In this document: positions 53,285 to 62,786 of the stretch, one piece after another
Numbering within the stretch: position 1 is the stretch's first letter
Layout: each line of letters begins with the position of its first letter
Assembly: GCF_030694375.1 (NCBI RefSeq)
Contig: NZ_JAUXYL010000038.1
Span: forward strand, 186,001-250,000
Direction: 5' to 3'
DNA length: 64,000 bases
Source of the DNA: Algoriphagus sp.
GTDB taxonomy: Bacteria; Bacteroidota; Bacteroidia; Cytophagales; Cyclobacteriaceae
The notes under the pieces: model-generated
Seen by the model: the letters and a program-made list of their open reading frames with translations, nothing else
What the model was told of the DNA's origin: nothing
Databases searched by the model: none
Program-made: the position numbers and the translations under genes

Positions 53285-55279
53285 TTATTGATTCAATGCC
53301 AGAAAAGCCTCTTCCTTGGCTTGAGCGTTTATCTGGATTGGGTACTTTCTTTTTAAGGTATCAGTGAGTGTCTTATCTAGGTATTCTTGATAATCCCTGA
53401 TTACCAGACCCCTTGATTCTTCGAATTTCCGTGGTTCGGCAGGGAATTTTTGACCTAGCGTAACCAAGTAGGTTGACCCATCCACTTCAATCTCCTGGAA
53501 GGTCTGATTTAGATTGACTTTGGAGAGGATCTTATGATCAGCGTATTCGAAAATACCGGATTCAGTCTGGTAAGCCAATGGGGCATTAGCCTTGAAGTTT
53601 GCTTCAAAACTTTGAATCAAGGTTTGGTTGAATCCGTTCCCTTGCAGTACCTGACGGGCATTTACAAGTTGGGTTTTATCCAAAACCTTCACTATATACG
53701 CCTCTACGCGGTTTTTCCACTGATACCGAGAAATATTTTTTCTATAAAATTCCACCTGACCAATCGAATCAGTAATTCCTTTTTGCCAGACTTCCTGATT
53801 CATCAGAGAGAAAAGTAAAATTCCATCCCGGTATTCCTTGAGCAGCATTTGATACTCTTTGTTATTTGCCTCCAGGTCTTTTTCCTCTGTTTGGGCTAAG
53901 GTGCTTGCGACAAAGCGATCGTACCAAATATCAAAAGTTCCACCTTTTACCTTTGGACTTATCTCCTCTGCTTTTATGTATGCCGCTAGATCTGCAGCCT
54001 TGAAGGTTTTGCCCTGTAAGGTGAAAAGTGGGGAGTTTTCCAGAGACCGACTGATCAGTACCGGTTCAAAACTTGATTTATTTGTTTGGTTAAGCGCTTG
54101 GGCCAGCAAAGCTACCGAGGCATCGTTCTCTACAAATCCATAGCGTGCCTTTTGGATAGCAACCACCTGAGACTGAATCATCCCGGAACGAGAATCCCTC
54201 AATATTTTTGAGCGGATTGATTCTTCCATTTCTTCAAAGGAGTCAATGGGCTTTTTTTCCTCAAGACGTAGAATGTGGTAACCATATTGGGTTTTCAATG
54301 GAGGAGATATTTCACCAATCTCGGTAAGCGAAAAAGCCGCCATTTCGAATTCAGGGATCATATTTCCAACGCCAAACCAAGGGAGCATACCCCCTCTTTG
54401 ATTTGTTGCGGGATCTTCGGAAAAGGTCTTCACTATATCCTCCCAAACCGTACTTTCCTTTTGGATTTCCGCATAGATATCTGATATTTTTCTTCGGGCG
54501 TTTTCTTCCTGAGTCTGATTTTCCGCGTCAAAGCGAACTAAGATGTGCGAAACTCTTACTTGTCCGGGATTTGGCTGACGGTCTTGTACCTGAATGACAT
54601 GGTACCCAAAATTGGATAAAACGGGATCTGAGAGTTGGCCAACTTGAAGATTGAATGCGGCATCCTCAAAAGGCTGCACCATCTGAAGACTTGTAAAGTA
54701 ACCCAAGTCCCCTTTGTTTACTTTGGAAGAGGGATCATCAGAATATTGGACGGCCAATTCATTGATGTTGCCCCCATTTTCGATTTCAGCTTTGACTTTC
54801 AATGCCATTTTGAGAACAATCAGGCTATCATTCGAACTCGCATTCGGAGGGAATTGAAAGAGTACGTGACTAGCTCTGACCACTTCCTGCATTCTGGAGT
54901 AAGCTTTTCGAAGCTCGCCTTCCTCGAGAGAGTTTTTGATCAGGTATGGGTAAATGAGCGTTTCTTTAAATGAATTGAATTCTCTCGAAAATTCTTCAGC
55001 TTGATCAAGACCTAAGGCTTCGGCCTCCCGAACTTTCAACTTATAATTGATAAAAAGGTCAAGATTTTCCTCGAATTCTTCACGGCTAACTCCCGATTTT
55101 GGAGTGTCTGTATTTCTCCCTTTGGATATGAGATAGACTAATTCGTCTATGTCTACAGGCTTCCCGTCAAGGGTAAGCAGCGCCTCCTTTGAGTTTTGGG
55201 CCAAAACAGGCAAAGTGCTGCCAAGCAAGCAAACAAATAAAAGAGAAAATGTAAATGCCGAAACGGTTCGGTGATTCAT
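53285..55279 (-). CDS. Two-parvulin periplasmic peptidyl-prolyl isomerase
   Basis: A 664-residue exported protein with two PpiC/parvulin domains, near residues 125-225 (ASHVLFQFPPNASSN; KVNKGDLGYFTSLQMVQPFE) and 240-350 (VSHILVRFDAENQTQEE; NQRGGMLPWFGVGNMIPEFE). A helical C-terminal region of about 300 residues follows. The signal peptide is LLFVCLLGSTLPVLAQN. It should aid folding in the periplasm like SurA or PrsA. ATG 55279 is chosen over an in-frame TTG at 55306. The next gene downstream is SurA-like, so two chaperones act together. Confidence 0.86.
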   Translation of the reverse strand: MNHRTVSAFTFSLLFVCLLGSTLPVLAQNSKEALLTLDGKPVDIDELVYLISKGRNTDTPKSGVSREEFEENLDLFINYKLKVREAEALGLDQAEEFSREFNSFKETLIYPYLIKNSLEEGELRKAYSRMQEVVRASHVLFQFPPNASSNDSLIVLKMALKVKAEIENGGNINELAVQYSDDPSSKVNKGDLGYFTSLQMVQPFEDAAFNLQVGQLSDPVLSNFGYHVIQVQDRQPNPGQVRVSHILVRFDAENQTQEENARRKISDIYAEIQKESTVWEDIVKTFSEDPATNQRGGMLPWFGVGNMIPEFEMAAFSLTEIGEISPPLKTQYGYHILRLEEKKPIDSFEEMEESIRSKILRDSRSGMIQSQVVAIQKARYGFVENDASVALLAQALNQTNKSSFEPVLISRSLENSPLFTLQGKTFKAADLAAYIKAEEISPKVKGGTFDIWYDRFVASTLAQTEEKDLEANNKEYQMLLKEYRDGILLFSLMNQEVWQKGITDSIGQVEFYRKNISRYQWKNRVEAYIVKVLDKTQLVNARQVLQGNGFNQTLIQSFEANFKANAPLAYQTESGIFEYADHKILSKVNLNQTFQEIEVDGSTYLVTLGQKFPAEPRKFEESRGLVIRDYQEYLDKTLTDTLKRKYPIQINAQAKEEAFLALNQ

Positions 55280-55311
55280 GGACTTGATGGCCGATTTAAG
55301 GTGCAATGTTA

Positions 55312-55319
55312 CAAATTTA
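55312..55319 (-). promoter_or_regulatory. -7 box of the parvulin operon
   Basis: TAAATTTG on the minus strand, exact TAnnTTTG, 32 nt before the ATG at 55279. Confidence 0.6.
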
Positions 55320-55377
55320 TCAGTAATTCGGGTTCAATGACTTAATGACTGGGCATTTAACTGGCATTTAACCAAAA

Positions 55378-55791
55378 TTAGGAGCGAAACCACTTGATCA
55401 GGCGGCAAGTATTGGTGCCATTCTCAGATTCAAATTCTATTTCGTCCATAATCTTCTTTACCAAAATGATGCCTAAGCCACCTTTTCGCTTTTCGAGCAT
55501 GACTTCTTTTAAGTCTGGACTTTTATAATTCAAAATATTAAATGCTTTGCCCTGATCGGAAATTTCAAAAATCAGTTTTTCAGCAGAATCAATTATTTCT
55601 AACTGAATGCTGTCCTGAGGATTGCAGCCGTGAGAATGGATAATCAGATTGGCACATACTTCTTCCACAGCCAAGGTAACTTGATGCTTCTCGTTATCAT
55701 TGAGAGCTACACTTACCAATGCCTGCTGGATAAAAGATCTTAATCCCGAAAGGGCCGAAGTTTGGCAAGCAATATTAAGACTGTATTTCAT
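55378..55791 (-). CDS. RsbW/SpoIIAB-like serine kinase (anti-sigma type)
   Basis: A 137-residue GHKL ATPase. The N box is VEEVCANLIIHSHG, and the ATP lid is KRKGGLGIILVKKIMDE. Such proteins phosphorylate STAS-domain partners and, when free, can bind a sigma factor or another target. It starts 2 nt after the STAS gene and is third in an RsbU-STAS-RsbW operon. No sigma-factor gene lies nearby, so the final target is not known; in Bacteroidota the output is often not a sigma factor. Confidence 0.86.
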   Translation of the reverse strand: MKYSLNIACQTSALSGLRSFIQQALVSVALNDNEKHQVTLAVEEVCANLIIHSHGCNPQDSIQLEIIDSAEKLIFEISDQGKAFNILNYKSPDLKEVMLEKRKGGLGIILVKKIMDEIEFESENGTNTCRLIKWFRS

Positions 55792-55793
55792 TT

Positions 55794-56126
55794 TTAATCG
55801 GCAAATGCAGCGGCTCTATCTTTATAAATAGGGATCAGTTGATCCAGTCCCAAAATTTTAAACACTTCAAATACTCTTGGAACCAAATCACAGATTTTCA
55901 TACTGATTCCATTCTCTTGAAAATCCTCCAAGTAGGACATGAATACTCCCAATCCAGCAGAGGAGATGTATTCCAGGTTTTTGCCGTCTATTAGTATAGA
56001 TTTTGAACCGCCGTCCACCAGTTCTTGGATTGCCTCATCAAGGATCACAGAGTTACTAGCATCCACTTCGCCGAAAAGGCTGAGGATTTCACTATGATTT
56101 TCTGTTGTTTTTTCAATACGAAGCAT
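55794..56126 (-). CDS. STAS-domain anti-anti-sigma-type switch protein
   Basis: A 110-residue STAS protein (SpoIIAA/RsbV type). The phosphorylation loop is LEYISSAGLGVFMSYLEDF, with Ser as the target of the kinase encoded next. It would bind the RsbW-like kinase when dephosphorylated by the phosphatase at 56156. It lies 29 nt after the phosphatase gene. The other parts (VSDLVPRVFEVFKILGLDQ-type helix) are as in the family. Confidence 0.88.
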   Translation of the reverse strand: MLRIEKTTENHSEILSLFGEVDASNSVILDEAIQELVDGGSKSILIDGKNLEYISSAGLGVFMSYLEDFQENGISMKICDLVPRVFEVFKILGLDQLIPIYKDRAAAFAD

Positions 56127-56155
56127 GTCTTTGGGGTTCTTTATACAAAGTATTC

Positions 56156-58228
56156 TTAATTTATGGGATCTTGGAATTTCACGACCATCATCGAATAATC
56201 ATCGTCGATTAATCTATCCCCTCCCACAAAAACGTGAAGGGATTCGATAAGTTGGTTTTGAATTTCAAGAGGGGACTTTTTATGGTGTATTTCCACCAAA
56301 CTACGGATACGTTCAAATCCAAACTGCTGTCCTTTTTGGTTTTTTGCTTCTACGATACCATCAGTAATTAAAACCAGAATATCACCTGACTCATAGTTGA
56401 AGGTTTTTTCGTGAACGTGATTTTCGTACTGCTTGTTTCTTAAAATTCCCAAACCCAATCCATCAAAGAGCATAAATTCAGATTTATCATCTTTAGCTTT
56501 ATAAAAGAGGGTAGGAATGTGACCTGCGCGGGCATGGCAGATTTTTTTCTCCGCTATATCGATAAAGAAGATAGATGCGGTGATGAAATGATTTTTCCCC
56601 AGGCATTTGCTCAAAGCTGAATTTGCTTTTATCATAAATTGAGCAGGACTCAGATTAAGCTGAATAAGGCTATGAAATACGCCTTTCATCTGAGACATGT
56701 GGAATGCCGCCGAGGTTCCTTTTCCCGATACATCCCCGATGATGAGTACGTATCGATTTTCATCCAGTTTAAAGGTGTCGTAATAGTCACCACCTACTTC
56801 GTCTGCAGCATTTGAAAAGGCACAAATTCCAAAAGAATCAGGATGATCCAATTTGGTGGGGAGTAATGCTTTTTGGACGCGTTGAGCAATTTTTAATTCC
56901 TCTTGGTATCGCTCGTTTTGAATCGCCTGATTTAGAAGCCGGTGATTTTCCACTGCGATACATGCTTGCCGGACAAAAGTGCTGATGATATTTACCATTT
57001 CCTTATTGAATCCGTCTCGTACTTCTTTGCAGAGTACCATTCGTCCTATTGCCGTTTTATTGATCACGATTGGGACCAATAGTGTGGATTCGTAACGGGG
57101 ATGGGTAAGTTTAACGGTAAGCGGCTGAAGCATTTCCGGCTTGTCGGTGGTAGCCCAGTCTGTTGCATTTTTTTGGTTTTTGATCAGCGCTGAAAGTTCA
57201 TGCTTGGTGGGTTCATCCAGAAATCTCAATTGATTCGTTCCGATAATTTGTTCTTCAGGGTTTATTTCTATCCAGGCAGCATCAGCATAGGAAGCACTCA
57301 TGCAGCTGTCCAGTAGAATGTCCAGTACCTGCTCTTCATTTTCTCCGGGTTGAATAGATTGGCTGAGACGTTGGAAATTTATGGCTTCGGTCAGTTTTTG
57401 TTCAAAGACCGAAGAGGTGGGGAGATTGAACAAAGTGACTAAAAAACTAAAAAGGGCGTAGATGAAGATAAAGCCAAATAAGGCCATTAGAAATAAGTTG
57501 TCAGTCAGATTAACCTGATATGTCTCTGCCTCAGAATAGGCCATGAAACGTCTAAACAGGTAACCAATACAGACTAAGATAAAGAAAAGGAAAAGCAGGG
57601 ACTTCCATTTTTCTTTGAAAGTGAGGTAGGGAATCCATTTCAAATTTCCGGACAGTACTGCCGAAATGATTAGCAGGATGACCATTCCAAAAAAGAAGCT
57701 GTAATCAAAATTATTTTTGTTGAAAAAAACAAAAAACATGGCGACCAGCATGGCAAATTCGAAAGCCTGCCACTGCTTGACCACTTTCTTGCTCTTTTGA
57801 TAAAGTATCAAATGCTTCCACAGCAAGGCTGAAGAAATCAGAAAAATAGTCGTGAGGGCAAAATTAACATGGTAGAAAAAATTCTTCAGAAAAAGCTCCG
57901 AGGCCAGCGTGCTGTCTCCTAAAGACATATAGAAAAGTTCTATCAAAAGGGCTACGCCACTTGCGAAGATCCCCGTCGATGCGGCCCTCCACAAGAGATT
58001 CAAGAAATCGCTTTGGATGTTTTTCTCTATTGAATAGCTGTAGAATCCATATAGGGTAAAAAAGAAAACAATCTCCAAGATCCAAGTGATCTCGTCTGAA
58101 ATCCCCGAATCGATCTCGTTGATCATGCCAAATAGCCTAACCAAATCCACAAACAACAAGGCAAGCCACACCAGGATGGCGAGTAGCAGGCTAAGTTTAC
58201 CTATATGGATTGAGGGTAGTTTGATCAT
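56156..58228 (-). CDS. Membrane SpoIIE/RsbU-type PP2C phosphatase with GAF-like domain
   Basis: A 690-residue protein. Residues 1 to about 275 hold eight or so membrane helices. A GAF-like sensor (residues about 290-430) and a SpoIIE/PP2C phosphatase domain with DEVGGDYYDTFKL and DVSGKGTSAAFHMSQMKG follow. The late ITDGIVEAKNQKGQQFGFER and GDDD-type end bind metal. It dephosphorylates the STAS partner encoded next, releasing it to sequester the RsbW-like kinase. The signal sensed by the membrane and GAF regions is unknown. Confidence 0.9.
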   Translation of the reverse strand: MIKLPSIHIGKLSLLLAILVWLALLFVDLVRLFGMINEIDSGISDEITWILEIVFFFTLYGFYSYSIEKNIQSDFLNLLWRAASTGIFASGVALLIELFYMSLGDSTLASELFLKNFFYHVNFALTTIFLISSALLWKHLILYQKSKKVVKQWQAFEFAMLVAMFFVFFNKNNFDYSFFFGMVILLIISAVLSGNLKWIPYLTFKEKWKSLLFLFFILVCIGYLFRRFMAYSEAETYQVNLTDNLFLMALFGFIFIYALFSFLVTLFNLPTSSVFEQKLTEAINFQRLSQSIQPGENEEQVLDILLDSCMSASYADAAWIEINPEEQIIGTNQLRFLDEPTKHELSALIKNQKNATDWATTDKPEMLQPLTVKLTHPRYESTLLVPIVINKTAIGRMVLCKEVRDGFNKEMVNIISTFVRQACIAVENHRLLNQAIQNERYQEELKIAQRVQKALLPTKLDHPDSFGICAFSNAADEVGGDYYDTFKLDENRYVLIIGDVSGKGTSAAFHMSQMKGVFHSLIQLNLSPAQFMIKANSALSKCLGKNHFITASIFFIDIAEKKICHARAGHIPTLFYKAKDDKSEFMLFDGLGLGILRNKQYENHVHEKTFNYESGDILVLITDGIVEAKNQKGQQFGFERIRSLVEIHHKKSPLEIQNQLIESLHVFVGGDRLIDDDYSMMVVKFQDPIN

Positions 58229-58324
58229 TGGAACAATACCGCAATAATACTGAAACTGAATTAATCCTTATTATTCGGAGGATATTCAATTGGCCCAGTC
58301 CAGTTAAAAATTGTCAAAATGAGG

Positions 58325-58636
58325 TTAAAGACAAATAAGATCTTCGACCACGCCTTTTCCCACTTTATCCTCGATCAGAAGCAGAACTTTGGAGCGGTTT
58401 AGCATCAGTTCTTTTTTGACCGGTCCGGAGCTGAGTTTTACAAAAAGCTTCTTCTCCCTGATAAATACAGCGGTCGTTCGGTCTGAAATGGTCTTTCCCA
58501 CAATTTCTCCCCAAGAACTAATCAGCTGTTTTTCTTTGAATTTATCTTCTAATCGATACGCTTTGAGTAACTCATTGAACGCTGCCTCCAAAGGTGCAGC
58601 TTCCTTTTTTCTCCCCGGATTTGAATTGTAATTCAT
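58325..58636 (-). CDS. DUF721/DciA-family protein
   Basis: A 103-residue cytosolic protein of the DUF721 family, to which the bacterial helicase loader DciA belongs. LEAAFNELLKAYRLEDKFKE, SSWGEIVGKTISDRT and FVKLSSGPVKKELMLNRSKV are the conserved core. ATG 58636 is chosen over one 66 nt upstream because the family starts just before GRKKEAAPLEAAF. A helicase-loading role at replication start is suggested by homology, not shown. It stands alone between the RsbU operon and hemW. Confidence 0.82.
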   Translation of the reverse strand: MNYNSNPGRKKEAAPLEAAFNELLKAYRLEDKFKEKQLISSWGEIVGKTISDRTTAVFIREKKLFVKLSSGPVKKELMLNRSKVLLLIEDKVGKGVVEDLICL

Positions 58637-58760
58637 GTGTTTATGATTTGATTCTAAAGGGCAGATTTGCAGGCAGGCAGGTGGATTGCCTTGGATAATC
58701 ATCCCCTATTCAAAGCTCGCGTATTGCCTGTTTGATTCAACCAGGCTCGATTTTATGAAT

Positions 58761-59882
58761 TCAGATGAACAGTTCCGCTGCGATACTGTCTGCCAGCAAC
58801 TTTCCCCTTTTGCTCAAAGATAGGATTTTACCATCCCATATTAGCCAACCCATCTTTTCTAATTTCTCAATCTCTTTTCTTTTGCTATTCAGAATATCGA
58901 CACCATACTCACTGCTTAATTCGGCTGGCGAAAGTCCCCAAATCGTACGCAAACCGGTAAGAATTCTGTCATTTACCTGATCTTCCTTTGTGGAGAGTTC
59001 TAATTCAAAAGGACTTGTGCCAGCTTCCAACTCTTTAATGTAGCCGGCATTTGAAGCCGGATTGAAACCGCGGTTTTTTCCGTCAAAGGAATGAGCGCTG
59101 GGACCTACGCCGAGGTATGGAACACCCGTCCAATAATTTGTATTGTGCAAGGCAAATTGACCTGACTTGCCAAAATTTGAAATTTCGTATTGGATGTATC
59201 CTGATTTTTCTGATTGCTCCTGAAGTAGTTCAAACTGCTCAGCCACAAAATCTTCTTCTGCAGGCTGAAATCGACCCTTTTCAGTCCATTTGCCCAAAGC
59301 AGTTTTTGGTTCTACGGTAAGCGAATAAGCGGAAATATGCCCCGGATCCTGGCGAAGTGCTTCTGTCAGATCCTTCTCCCAAATAGAATGATCTCCATAT
59401 GGAAAGCCATAAATCAAGTCAATGGAAAACTTTTCAAACCCGGCGTCTCTCCCCCGATAAATCGCTTCCAAGGCCTCAGAGGCAGAATGAGCGCGATTGT
59501 AAAATCGTAATATTTCTTCCTGAAAACTCTGGATACCCAAGCTCAATCGATCAATGCCCAATTCTTTCCAAAACTTTAAATTTTCAGCAGAAAGGTCATC
59601 TGGATTTGCCTCAAGTGTTACTTCCTGCAAGTCTGTGCGAAAAGTTGTTTGAATTTTTTCCAGTAAAAAATTCAGGTTTTTTTCCGAAAGGAGAGAAGGG
59701 GTACCTCCTCCCAAGTAGACGGTTTTGATGGGTTGTCCGGCGAGATAATCTTTACGTATTTCGAGCTCTTTACCGATTGCTTTCACGAGTTGATCCATTC
59801 GGTTCAGATTGGTGCTGAAATGAAAGTCGCAGTAATGGCAAGCTTGCTTGCAAAAGGGAATATGAATGTAGATGCCTGCCAA
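58761..59882 (-). CDS. hemW: Radical SAM heme chaperone HemW
   Basis: A 373-residue radical SAM protein. The [4Fe-4S] motif is CKQACHYC (Cys11, Cys15, Cys18) with HIPFCKQACHYCDFHF typical of HemW and HemN. TVYLGGGTPSLLSEKNLNFL and LSLGIQSFQEEILRFYNRAH follow. HemW lacks coproporphyrinogen oxidase activity and is thought to insert heme. The family's N-terminal Tyr-Ile-His is at the start, so TTG 59882 is the start codon; TATATTCG on the minus strand is a possible -7 box. It is divergent from the Omp85-like gene, also a TTG start. Confidence 0.9.
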   Translation of the reverse strand: MAGIYIHIPFCKQACHYCDFHFSTNLNRMDQLVKAIGKELEIRKDYLAGQPIKTVYLGGGTPSLLSEKNLNFLLEKIQTTFRTDLQEVTLEANPDDLSAENLKFWKELGIDRLSLGIQSFQEEILRFYNRAHSASEALEAIYRGRDAGFEKFSIDLIYGFPYGDHSIWEKDLTEALRQDPGHISAYSLTVEPKTALGKWTEKGRFQPAEEDFVAEQFELLQEQSEKSGYIQYEISNFGKSGQFALHNTNYWTGVPYLGVGPSAHSFDGKNRGFNPASNAGYIKELEAGTSPFELELSTKEDQVNDRILTGLRTIWGLSPAELSSEYGVDILNSKRKEIEKLEKMGWLIWDGKILSLSKRGKLLADSIAAELFI

Positions 59883-59927
59883 GTGAATTCAATTAACTTG
59901 CGAATATAAACAATCCCAAATAGCGCC

Positions 59928-61628
59928 TTGAAGTCACTTTTTTTGACAGTAGTTAGTTGGTTGACTTTTAGCCAGGCAATTTGTCTGGGTCAACAGATCA
60001 TTCAAGTGGAATGGACTGAATCTCCAACCTCGGAAATCAAAAAAATCAGAGAATTTGGCACGTTCACTGAAGCGGGGAAATTGACTGACTCGGTTTCCTT
60101 AATTTTCAAGTCCGAGGGGTACTTAGAAGGGTATTTTAGGGAGAAAATTTTTAACGACACGTTGCGCTTGACTTGGGATTTTGGCCAACTATTTCGGTGG
60201 GAAAAAATTGAGTATGGAAGCGTTCCCGAAGAATTTTTTGCATCCTTGGGAAAGCCGAGGTTAAGCTATCAAGCGCCTTACCAGTGGATTGATCGCGCCC
60301 TTAGCTATGCCGAAGACACAGGATATCCCTTTGCCGAATTAAAAATAGATAGCTTGACCATCAGAGATAATCTGATCTCCGGAGTGTTGGAATACAACTC
60401 TGGCCCAAGGATCACTTGGGATAGCTTGGAGATTGCAGGGGGAAGTAAAACAGATAAGCGATATCTTCAGCAAGTTACAGGCTTGATCCCAGGTCAACCC
60501 TTTTCACAAAAAGACCTGGCAAAAGCCACTCAAACCATTCGTAAATCACCTTATTTCACGGTTGTTGGGGCACCTGAATTGGCATTTCAGATGCGGCAGG
60601 CAAAGCCCATTTTTATGCTCCAAGATCGAAGAGTCAATGTATTTGACGGGGTTATTGGGCTTTTGCCTAATGAGAATGAGCTAGGAAAAGTCTTGATTAC
60701 CGGGGAAGTGGATCTTCAATTGTATCATCTAGGAGGGAAAGGCAGGGATTTCTCTCTTAATTGGCAAAGGTTGAATATTCAATCCCAATCTCTGGAAATT
60801 AACGCTAAAGAATCTTTCGTCTTTCATTCCCCATTGGATGTTGGGGTAGGTTTCTCTTTGCTTAAACAGGATTCCAGTTTTGTGAATCGGACGTTTGAAC
60901 TGGATTTTGGATATCGGATATCAGATAAAGCCTATTTGAATTTCTTTACAAAAAGGCAAGCAGGAGATCTGATATCACCCGAAGACTTCATTCCTAATCA
61001 GGCCTTGCCTGCCTCGATTGACTACAGATGGAATCAATACGGGATCGGAATGGATTGGAATACCCTGGATTCACCAGTTTCTCCAAGAAAGGGCAGCAGA
61101 ATTCAAGGTAGGTTTTCTTTAGGCAATAAGCGAATCCTGCAAAATACGGGACTACCTGAGGAATTATATGATGGGCTTGAAGAATCCTCTGCGCAGTATC
61201 AAGGGTGGTTTTCAGGAGAAAAACATCTGTTTGTTAAACCTACCTGGGGAATGTGGTTTAGAGGAGTTGGGGGATTTCTTCAAAATCAGAATTTGTTCCT
61301 CAATGAGCTTTATCGGGTAGGTGGATTGAAAAGTCTTCGTGGATTTAATGAGAAAAATTTCTTTGCAAAAAGTTTTGGCTATCTCAATCTCGAACAGCGC
61401 TTATTTTTTGATCAAAATTCCTTTCTGATTGTTTTTGCTGACCTTGGTATCATCGAAAACCCATATAATTCTCCCAAGATTGACCATCCATTTTCATTTG
61501 GCACGGGAATCAATTTGGACACTGACGGAGGATTATTCAGTTTTGTACTTGCGATAGGGAAATCTGACATCCAAGCCTTATCGTTTTCTTATTCCAGGAT
61601 TCACTTTGGGTATCTGGCTAGGTTTTAG
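59928..61628 (+). CDS. Omp85-family outer membrane protein with POTRA-like region
   Basis: A 566-residue outer-membrane protein of the Omp85 (BamA/TamA) class. The signal peptide is SLFLTVVSWLTFSQAICLGQ. POTRA-like repeats fill residues about 85-225 (TWDSLEIAGGSKTDKRYLQQ; GQPFSQKDLAKATQTIRKSP). The barrel half contains the L6 loop motif GGLKSLRGFNEKNFF and ends in the strand HFGYLARF, with terminal Phe as for Bam substrates. It is short for BamA (about 800 residues), more like TamA. The start is TTG 59928. It is followed by DUF4271 by 14 bp. Confidence 0.85.
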   Translation: MKSLFLTVVSWLTFSQAICLGQQIIQVEWTESPTSEIKKIREFGTFTEAGKLTDSVSLIFKSEGYLEGYFREKIFNDTLRLTWDFGQLFRWEKIEYGSVPEEFFASLGKPRLSYQAPYQWIDRALSYAEDTGYPFAELKIDSLTIRDNLISGVLEYNSGPRITWDSLEIAGGSKTDKRYLQQVTGLIPGQPFSQKDLAKATQTIRKSPYFTVVGAPELAFQMRQAKPIFMLQDRRVNVFDGVIGLLPNENELGKVLITGEVDLQLYHLGGKGRDFSLNWQRLNIQSQSLEINAKESFVFHSPLDVGVGFSLLKQDSSFVNRTFELDFGYRISDKAYLNFFTKRQAGDLISPEDFIPNQALPASIDYRWNQYGIGMDWNTLDSPVSPRKGSRIQGRFSLGNKRILQNTGLPEELYDGLEESSAQYQGWFSGEKHLFVKPTWGMWFRGVGGFLQNQNLFLNELYRVGGLKSLRGFNEKNFFAKSFGYLNLEQRLFFDQNSFLIVFADLGIIENPYNSPKIDHPFSFGTGINLDTDGGLFSFVLAIGKSDIQALSFSYSRIHFGYLARF

Positions 61629-61642
61629 AGGGTGAAAAATTT

Positions 61643-62752
61643 ATGTCTAAAATTCGACTACTATTCTTTTTTTACTTTCTGCTGAGTACTGCTTCGGTAG
61701 CACAGGTGTTGGAAAATTATGACGGGCAATGGAAATCTGCACGGGAGGAATCTTGGTTTGGAAGCAACAATCAGATTGAGCTAAAACTTGATTTGACTGC
61801 ATTTCCCCAATCTGAATTTCAGATCAAATTACCTGCTAAATCCACTGTTTTTATTGATCAAAAACTGTGGCAATTGACGACAGGCGATACGGTTTTTTAT
61901 AAGTCGGTCAATGAATTGAAGGCCGAGTTTAGAAAAGATTCAGTGGACTTCACAGTGGTAAGTCCTAATCTGGCCCCGATGAATGTGGGAATTAAGAAAG
62001 TAATAGGGCGGATTGATGGGGTTGATTCTAGCGTAAATTCAGAGGAAATTCCGCTCTCGGCACGATTCGTCCCCCAGTCTGTGAAAGATTTTTATTTTAC
62101 AGGCCTATTTGTGATTATTTTTTTCCTCGCCTTGTATAAGCTTGCCTACCCATATTTGTTGGCAGTGATGCTTCAGCCCTTGGCAGTAATCAGTGCTGAG
62201 GACTTTTCTGAAAGCGGCAACCTTCAAAAGTTTTTTTCATTTGATATTATTTTCTACCTCTTGATTGTGGGGATGATGATTTCGCAGACTGCTGTTACAG
62301 GTTTGGTGATTTTCAAAAAAGACTGGCTGGAAACATGGATTGGATTGGATTTTTCTTCACTCTTGCTGATTTGGCTACTTGGCGCATTTGCAATATTGGT
62401 ATTGACCATCTTTAAGTTTATCGGTATCCGCGTGATCTCTTACTTATTTGATTTGGGAAAGGCGGAGTTTTCGCATTTTTTCTACCTTTTGAGATTGGTA
62501 GTTTTTGGATTTGCCTTAGTATTGTTGGTGGGGGCTTATTTTGTTGCCAACAATTTTTCGGAACTGGGATCTGCTCTTACGATTTTAATTACGAGCTTCT
62601 TTTGGTTTTATATTTTCGGAGTAGTGGGTTTATTTCTTATTATGATGAATAGACTGAGTTTTAAGAAATACCATTTATTTACCTACCTTTGTATCGCTGA
62701 ATTAGTACCATTTCTAATCTTTTCAAAGTGGATTATGTTTCTTGGTCTATGA
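61643..62752 (+). CDS. DUF4271 membrane protein
   Basis: A 369-residue inner-membrane protein with a signal-like start (LLFFFYFLLSTASVAQ), a periplasmic domain of about 130 residues and six or so C-terminal helices (FVIIFFLALYKLAYPYLLAV to LFTYLCIAELVPFLIFSKWI). DUF4271 is restricted to Bacteroidota and always seems to lie next to hemD, as here. The function is unknown; the position by hemD and porP suggests a link to the envelope, but this is only context. It follows the Omp85 gene by 14 bp. Confidence 0.82.
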   Translation: MSKIRLLFFFYFLLSTASVAQVLENYDGQWKSAREESWFGSNNQIELKLDLTAFPQSEFQIKLPAKSTVFIDQKLWQLTTGDTVFYKSVNELKAEFRKDSVDFTVVSPNLAPMNVGIKKVIGRIDGVDSSVNSEEIPLSARFVPQSVKDFYFTGLFVIIFFLALYKLAYPYLLAVMLQPLAVISAEDFSESGNLQKFFSFDIIFYLLIVGMMISQTAVTGLVIFKKDWLETWIGLDFSSLLLIWLLGAFAILVLTIFKFIGIRVISYLFDLGKAEFSHFFYLLRLVVFGFALVLLVGAYFVANNFSELGSALTILITSFFWFYIFGVVGLFLIMMNRLSFKKYHLFTYLCIAELVPFLIFSKWIMFLGL

Positions 62753-62786
62753 GGTGTTTTAACCAAAAATTAAGGAAATAACTAGC

